64,000 bases of DNA from Omphalotus guepiniiformis (taxonomy: Eukaryota > Basidiomycota > Agaricomycetes > Agaricales > Omphalotaceae): the NCBI GenBank assembly GCA_028554645.1, contig JAQOOI010000058.1, positions 124,001 to 188,000 on the forward strand, written 5' to 3'. Below, in pieces: positions 57,392 through 64,000 of this stretch. The notes beneath the pieces are model-generated. The model saw only the letters and a program-made list of their open reading frames with translations. It had not been told where the DNA came from and ran no database searches. The position numbers were made by a program, and so were the translations under genes. The first letter of the stretch is position 1; every line of letters starts with the position of its first letter.

Positions 57392-60300
57392 ATGGCACCA
57401 TTTTTGACACCAAAGGTTGTGTTATCAGAATTCAAAGAAAAGATTGACTCTTTGGTTGTGCAAGGTATGTGTTCTGCAACAGAATCAGGCTGAAGCTCAT
57501 GGATAAGTGCAGGCGATAGGATATACTTGGGAACTGCTACAGGCAATCTACACATTTACAGCCTTGGTACCTCAGAAGGAGATGATGAATCTCTCTCCTT
57601 CGTTGAAGTGAGGAAGAATCTGACCAGGAGGTCCATTGAACAGTTGGGTTTTGTTAAGGACGTCAATTCTCTCGTGGTACTGTCAGGTACGTACATATTT
57701 ATATCTCTACATTTCGACGATTTTGATTTCTTTATAAGAGTCTACTGTGAGCTTACTACCATTGCCATCTTTCGCACCTCCCACCGTCCTTGCTGGCGCC
57801 AAAGCCAATGCATTCTCCTTCGGCATACATTCCTGCATTCAGCACGTAGAATCTAAGGCAAAGACGGACAGTGAATTCTCCAAGCCAACATCCATACCCA
57901 CCCTGATCACTCATTTGGTTGTTGGATGCCGTCGGAAGGTGATTATATATTCGTGGAAGGACGGGGATGCCCAAGACGTCAAGGTGCGATCGATCCTCTC
58001 AGTCGGCAGCCTCCTGCTGAATTGTAACCCAAGGAATGTCCCTTACCGCACTCTCCTCGCGTCATCACCTTCATAGATGATAAGCATGCATGTTTTGCGT
58101 ACTCTGCTACCGAATACGCCGTATTTTCTATTCCACACATGTCCGTGACGGATGTGTCAATGCCTGCGCCCACTGCAACGGCACCCTCAGGCATGGGTGC
58201 TCTCACTGGCCTGACAGGATACATGACTCTTGGTCTTGGAGCCAAAGTGAAGCCTGCGGTCATCCAACTTAATGACACGGATACCCTCATAGTCAAAGAA
58301 AGTATGCCATCATCATTACTATCATTTTCAGTAACTTATCAGGCCTAGACGAGGGCATTATCATCGGTAAAGATGCGAAGCCTTCAAAATCATCTTCTAT
58401 CCAATGGCCAGTCCCGCCGGAGGAAATAGGTATTTCTCTTTGCAATCTTTCCTAGTGCTCATCTAATGTCTGCTTCTAGCATTCGTCAAGCCTTACTTTT
58501 TCTCTGTTCTCCCCCCTGGTGCCATCAATACCTCAGAGGCCGATAATTCAATCTTCAACACCACTACCGTCGTCCAGATCCGGTCTGCTATCTCCTTGCT
58601 CCCTATACAAGCCTTCCAGTATCCTTTCAACACTCCTCCAACGTCCATCTTGTCCCCGCTACCTTCTACCCTGCCAGCTAACGCGACGGCTCGACTTTTG
58701 ACTTCATCACCTTCTTCAAAATCTCCTCTTTTCCTCGTCACCACACCCACAGAACGGGCTGCGGCTGCGGCTGAAGGTAGCTCAATATGGCAATTTACCA
58801 TGAGGCCGTGGACCGAGCAGATAGACGAACTGGTTTTAGCTGGCCAGTATTCTGATGCGCTGAAGTTATTAGATACGATTGAACCAGGCTTGCTTCCTGA
58901 TGGGGTGAGTGTTATTTACATATCAAGGACGCAGTCTAACTCTAAATCACTCCTCCATGACAGGAGCAGCGAAGAATATACATACGGGCTCTGGACGCTG
59001 TCTCACAATTCCGAGCAGGCCAATTTGATACTGCTATAGATACCTTCATCGAGCTCAACGTAAACCCAGCAAAGGTGGTAGCATTATATCCAGAGTCGAT
59101 TTCTGGTCGTCTTTCTGTTCCACCGGAAAGATGGATCGCTCTATATGGTGGTCCCGTACAACAGACAACAGACGGTGCCAATTCTACAGCTAGTATAAAC
59201 TCCAATGGAAAGGACGAGAAGGGCGATGTGAAGGATGATGGAGGACACACTCAAGAGAGATCGATGGCTTCAAGCGCAGGTGATGTATTAGAGAACTTTG
59301 GATTACATGGAGGAACAGGGGCCATGGCCAGCCGATTAAAGACTGGTTTGGGTGTATTCATGGGTTCTGTACAGAAGGATGATGACGCAGCATCGATGCG
59401 GTCGCAACCTCCGGTTCCAAGCAAACCAAAGAAGCCCGAGGTTCATGGTACGCAAATACACTGTCTATCATTCTCTACGCTTCGCTCAAATGTTCACCAT
59501 GCAGACGATCACCATCGTTCTGTTGAAACGCTCGTCCGTTTTCTTCCTGACCGACGTGTCAAGCTTGCTGCAGCCCTCGCTGCAGTGGGCATAACCCCCG
59601 CTAACCAAGCTCACGAGATTGCTCCCCTATCCGCAACATCCGTCGAAGACCTCTATGCTCTGCCCGATGCAGCGATGTCCCAGTTGACACCTGAACAACT
59701 CCTTCGGTACGCGCAGATTGTCGACACGGCGCTATTCAAATCGTACCTGGCTGTCCGGCCAATTCTTGCGGGGTCGCTATTCAGAGTCCCCAATTGGTGC
59801 GAGGTAGAGGAAGTCGAGGAGGTATTGCGCACACGTGGGGTACGTTGGTGTGCTTCTGGGGGTTCAGACGGGCGTGTTGACAATTCTGATTCAGATGTTC
59901 CGCGATCTCAAGGATTTGTATCACCAGAAGAAGATGCATCGTCAGGCCCTACAGTTGCTGCGCCAGTGAGTGCTGTTTTTCGTAGCCGTGTGTTTCGCTT
60001 CATGACCAGTTCAAAGACTAGGAGAAAAGGAGGATGATGTGGATGAGCGACTGTATGATACTATCCAGTATCTTCGCAAACTTGGCCCGGAATACCTGGA
60101 TCAGATTTTCGAATCCGCCCGTTGGGTGTTTGAGCAAGATCCCAAGAAAGCCTTAGAGGTCACTTTTTCTCAATTCCATAAACAGTATATCTTCTTCTAA
60201 CTTTCCTCTATAAATGCAGATCTTCAAGTCCGATGACGTCGAGCTACCTAGGCAAGCTGTGGCCGACTATTTAGAAAACCTCGATCCCATGTTTTGTACA

Positions 60301-61370
60301 TGGTATTTAGAGTATCTCATTGAGGAATTGGGAGACGAGTCTCGGGTCTTCCATGATCGTTTAGTTGAGTTGTATTCGAAGATGACGCTCTCAGCGAAAA
60401 AGCGAGGTGATGACCGTGCGTGACTGATCGATATTTCATGTTGCTAAAAAACGACTCATGCGGATGTTTGTGCTTTCATAGGAACCCGGAAGGACATGTA
60501 TGCGAAGCTGTTACACTTCATTGACACCACAGATCATTACAGCGTAGATGAGCTGTATGGGTTATTGTCCTCAGAAGGTCTTTCTGTAAACCGCTGTAGT
60601 CGATTTGCTACTCTACTAACTCGTGTGTTCATTCAGATCTATTCGAGGCTCGAGCAATCCTACTGGGCAAGTTGGGTCGACATGACCAGGCTTTGGAGCT
60701 CTATGTCTATCATCTGCATGATTATCGCAGGGCCGAAGAGTAAGTTATTACCTCGCTCACGATAACCTGTATCAGATTCTGACTCTGTCGACAGGTACTG
60801 CAAACGATATCATCAAGCTGGAACACCCACCAGCAACGTCTTCCTAATACTACTCCGCATATATCTCCGTCCAACTGTCAAAACCTCTCACGATCTCTTA
60901 CAGCCAGCCCTAGACCTGATTTGCCGCCACAGTCCACGTCTCGACACTGTAGAGGCTCTACAACTCCTTCCCCCGCTAGTGACATTACAGGATGTCCGAA
61001 CGTTCCTCATTGAAGGTTCAAGGATACCGGTCTTCGATACGCATGTTGTGAAGCAGATAAGTAGAGCAAGGAATGATCAACTAGCACGGAAGTTGATGGC
61101 TCTGCAGACGAGGAGGGTCAAGGTGACCGACAGTAGGATGTACGTCTCCTATCTTGTTTGTCGTGAGTGTTGCTAATGATACATCAAAGATGCCCACAGT
61201 GTCATAAACGTATAGGGAACAGTGTCATTGCTGTTCATAGTCCTAGGTATCATCTCAGCGTGTTGCTTTTCGAGATCTGTTCATGCTGATTTTGTTTTAA
61301 CAGAGGTGAAGTGACTCATTATCAATGTCGGGAGGCCTTCTCGAGAAAATTGAACCTCGAACGGAGATAG
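57392..61370 (+). CDS. VPS39: Vps39/Vam6, HOPS tethering complex subunit
   Basis: The vacuolar HOPS subunit that binds Rab7/Ypt7 and tethers late endosomes and vacuoles; it also forms the vCLAMP contact with mitochondria. The start is at 57392 (MAPFLTPKVVLSEFKEK). The N-terminal CNH/beta-propeller shows IYLGTATGNLHIYSLG, THLVVGCRRKVIIYSWKDG and EYAVFSIPHMS. It passes into clathrin-type helical repeats: QIDELVLAGQYSDALKLL, YLRKLGPEYLDQIFESARWV, WYLEYLIEELGDE, ARAILLGKLGRHDQALELYV. The C-terminal zinc-binding end is CPQCHKRIGNSVIAVHSP with THYQC, as in Vam6. Many exons, all in phase; roughly 1,000 residues. The CORVET subunit Vps3/TGFBRAP1 is the alternative, but the C-terminal block favours Vps39. 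A disordered insert sits near 59150-59450. Confidence 0.9.
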
Positions 61371-61902
61371 GATATACCCTAATCTATAGTACTTGCATTG
61401 ATTTGATGCGCCTGGTCTACAAATGCAATGGAAGATGTATGTTTTAAGCATCCTCTCTCCAACGAATCGAGGGCCCATAGAAGTGAGCCACGATGACAGA
61501 AATTTACGCACTGTGCATTCTGGGTAGTTCAGTTTCTGCCGCTTCTGTGAATCAACGAAGGCACATTTTACTCCGAGAAAAGACTCCTACATCATGATTC
61601 GGTGTTCATACTACTTTTTTGGACTCATGCTTCATTCTACGTAGCATCAATGATGGAGGTCCTCCAGGTAGTCTCAATCAACATTGGCGTAAGACAAGGG
61701 TGATCTCAAGTGGAAGACGCATTAGAAGGATCTATTGTAGTTGTGGATGTACTAGTAGAAATTCGTTTACAACTCCGTCCGTGTACTATCAGACGCCTCT
61801 CCCTCAGCCGACCAACGCATGAAGAATTCTAGCGACTTCAATCTCGACCACATACCATCAGCACAACCAGTAGCGCCATCTATACAACGACGAAATACAT
61901 TC
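61371..61902. other. convergent 3' region
   Basis: 532 bases between the convergent VPS39 and ERO1 stops. No coding pattern or RNA gene was seen. Confidence 0.5.
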
Positions 61903-63860
61903 CTAGTAAAGGTGTTCTGAACATCGTGAGGAAATGTTAACATCGTACACAATCTTTGCTTTCAGTGAGCTTGCCTGGTTATGCGCATCCATAACCTCCT
62001 CATCAGTCTCGTTTTCCGATGGATTCCTCTTTAGCCACATCCTTCTGAATTGTTGCGCTGCACTCAAGCTCTCGCTGAATCGAGTAAGGGTATGAAAAAG
62101 TGCCACAATTTCGGACCTTCGCAGAGCAATATCAGTACGCGAATCCAGACCTGCAGTACTACAAAGTCATCAGTCAACATCTACTTAGCATCAAATTTGG
62201 AACAGAATAGATATCCACCTGGAAGCATTGTCGTCCATCTCGAAAAGTATCTTCAAAGCAGTCGCAACACCTGTCGTCTGCACCTTACCCCAAAGGCGAC
62301 ATTGGTCACAATCGATACAGTCCATTATCCGCGAGACGTTCCGGAAATGAGATTTGAATTCCTCTTTCAATGCCCTAGAGCAAACCTTGCTCAACATTGT
62401 GTCACGCAGATGCAAAACCCAAATAAAAACACATGCCCTAGCATTGGCTCCACTGAACAACATGCTCTCGTCAAACTTGCCAGATTGTTCTGCAATACGA
62501 AGCACACTCTCAAGTCTTTTGCTGTTCGCTTCCATCACATTCGCGTCGTGGTTCCCCGAACCCATGGTACCGAGGTGATAGTCGTACTGGTCAAGATGCC
62601 GTCGAAGGCGGGCTACAGCCCTGAGTAATAGAACAGTGTTGAAGTAAATGTACTCTAGTCGTTCAGGATGCGAGGCAACGCGGGTAAGATAGCATTGTAA
62701 ACTCGGACCCTAAAAAATTCAAGGTAAGAGATCATCACGACGTTCATATTTATTTCCTGGATGAGACTTACCCATTCGCCAGTAGTCTGATTAAGATAAT
62801 CGAGACAGATATGGGTTGAAATCGACGCATGAAGTCCTGCAATGACTATGATTAATTTGGTCCTCTGACACGTTGAAACAGAGAAAGATCAACTTGCCAG
62901 AAATCAGTTTTCGGTAGACTTTTGCTTCCAAGCATACACCCTCTGAAGTTTCCGCATGCGAAGTTAGCGCATCGGAAGCAGACGTGGATTCGCCGCTGAA
63001 GCAATTGTCCTCATAAATTGATTTCCAGATCTGTCGTGCACCAGGGCCACTGTAGCCCGTATATCGTTCAGGTATGCTGGACAAATCGAAATATTCTGCT
63101 ACTATATGACATAACGTATTCCGTTCAGCCTCTGAATAGAGTTAGAATTGAAGCGTAACATACCTTTAGAATCTTCCAAGAAGCAGAAATCTGTATCTCG
63201 GTAGTAGCAACCTGCTAATTCGTCGTACTGAGAAAAGGATCGTTAAATGGATCCTAATGAGAGACGAGGAATTTACATTATGAGTTACAGAGTCGACTTT
63301 ACTCAAAACATTCGTCCTCCATTGTTCGGGTATCTCGCTCTAAGGAGAATCAATACAAAGAACGAAAAGACAAAATTACAGAGAAACGCACTTCGTCAAT
63401 AGCGCCTATAGAACAACTTGAACTAGTGCACATCGCATCTTCCTCCCAAAAGGGACATCCACGATACAAATCCAACTAAGAACAAAATCTTGAGTTTCAC
63501 AAAACCTCTTTCAACGCCAGACGCGAACTTGCAAATACTTGAAGAAGGGTATCTTGACAAGCTCTCGAAGATCTGTAAGGAGTCCTTCATTGATACTTTC
63601 TATGTTTTCGTAGTCACATGAAGTAGCGTCTATAGGACCAGTGTGCTAAAACTCGTTTGTTCAGACCAGACTACAGATAGATTTAGATTATCACTCACCT
63701 TCGGACATTCAAACTGCCCACTATTCAGAATTTGTTCTTCCGTTCTATCTCGCGGAGGCTCTTTAGTAGAGGTTTGTTGAAGAGAAGGGATATCAGAAGC
63801 CGATGCTATCCAAGACAACGAAGAATGAGCCAGGAGAGCAATCGCAAGAACTTGCTTCAT
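61903..63860 (-). CDS. ERO1: Endoplasmic reticulum oxidoreductin Ero1
   Basis: The ER flavoenzyme that reoxidises protein disulphide isomerase. The start at 63860 gives the signal peptide MKQVLAIALLAHSSLSWIAS. Then come FECPK and TSCDYENIESINEGL with PFFKYLQ and CPFWEEDAMCTSSSCSIGAI, carrying the shuttle cysteines. SEIPEQWRT, GYSGPGARQIWKSIYEDNCF and GLHASISTHICLDYLNQTTG follow. The active-site block CIDCDQCRLWGKVQTTGVAT (CxxCxxC) and SEIVALFHTLTRFSESL complete the core. A charged C-terminal tail ends at the stop at 61903. The last splice needs the acceptor TTTGTAG near 62158, since the nearer TGCAG would bring in a stop. The many short introns all restore frame. The FAD-binding helices are present, so it looks functional. 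Regulation through the unfolded-protein response is expected from the family but was not seen in the sequence. Confidence 0.93.
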
Positions 63861-64000
63861 TCGAAAGGCGAGCAAGAAGTTGTTTGTAGATGAGGTTGAT
63901 ACAGGAATACACGGAACTTCAAGCCGGCCACGTATGAGCTCTACGCCACCCTTGGCTGAGGTCGTGTCCTTGACGGTCCAGGTCACATTCCAGAATCAGA
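63861..64000. other. upstream region of ERO1, right edge
   Basis: The frame continues upstream of the chosen ERO1 start to an ATG at 63986. That extension would bury the signal peptide, so the region is treated as 5' leader and promoter. Confidence 0.4.

Noticed and set aside
63861..63986. N-terminal extension of ERO1 to an upstream ATG at 63986
   Set aside because: It would place 42 hydrophilic residues before a well-formed signal peptide. The ATG at 63860 is the sensible start.

Overview
This window is nuclear chromosomal DNA from a filamentous basidiomycete, most likely an Agaricomycete mushroom. The genes contain many short introns (about 50-60 bases, GT...AG, often with a CTGAC/CTAAC-like branch site). 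They lie on both strands at fungal spacing, and some families are typical of mushrooms (DUF6593, F-box/LRR proteins, OrdA-like cytochromes P450). No rRNA, tRNA, CRISPR array, insertion sequence or complete transposon could be supported. Most genes are fragmented in a plain six-frame reading. I rebuilt them by joining exons whose phases agree and whose joined protein matches a known family.

Layout. 1-5 kb: Sfk1/DRAM-like membrane protein (running off the left edge), DsbA-like oxidoreductase, F-box protein. 6-16.7 kb: Yck-type casein kinase I, replication licensing factor Cdc6, 6-phosphofructo-2-kinase/fructose-2,6-bisphosphatase, NmrA/isoflavone-reductase-like protein, small mitochondrial-type protein. 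17-23 kb: Rae1/Gle2 mRNA export factor, DEAD-box helicase Dbp6, RAD51D-like recombinase paralogue. 24.5-33 kb: two cytochromes P450 flanking the proteasome subunit Sem1/Dss1, in a gene-poor stretch. 33-41 kb: tRNA adenosine deaminase Tad2, F-box/LRR protein, Hst3/4-like sirtuin, PPxY-bearing single-span membrane protein, DUF6593 protein. 41-47 kb: gene-poor, holding a decayed copy of a GIT1-type transporter. 47-54 kb: the intact GIT1-type transporter, a DUF1295 membrane reductase-like protein, a SANT/AT-hook protein. 55-64 kb: secreted histidine-rich repeat protein, HOPS subunit Vps39/Vam6, and ER oxidoreductin Ero1.

Most of these genes are unrelated housekeeping functions and do not form a pathway cluster. 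The accessory part is the interval 24-47 kb (P450s, relics, transporter duplicate) plus the histidine-rich secreted protein. I did not find a convincing new multi-gene system. The most unusual observations are: an identical 17-base composite element (ACGCGT plus CACGTG with a fixed four-base spacer) upstream of CDC6 and of the DUF1295 gene, with the same two boxes near SEM1; a transporter gene beside its own intron-retaining pseudogene; a 7-base microexon in the intact transporter; a P450 whose I-helix acid is histidine; three introns that need a GC donor; and the 12-residue histidine-rich repeat protein.
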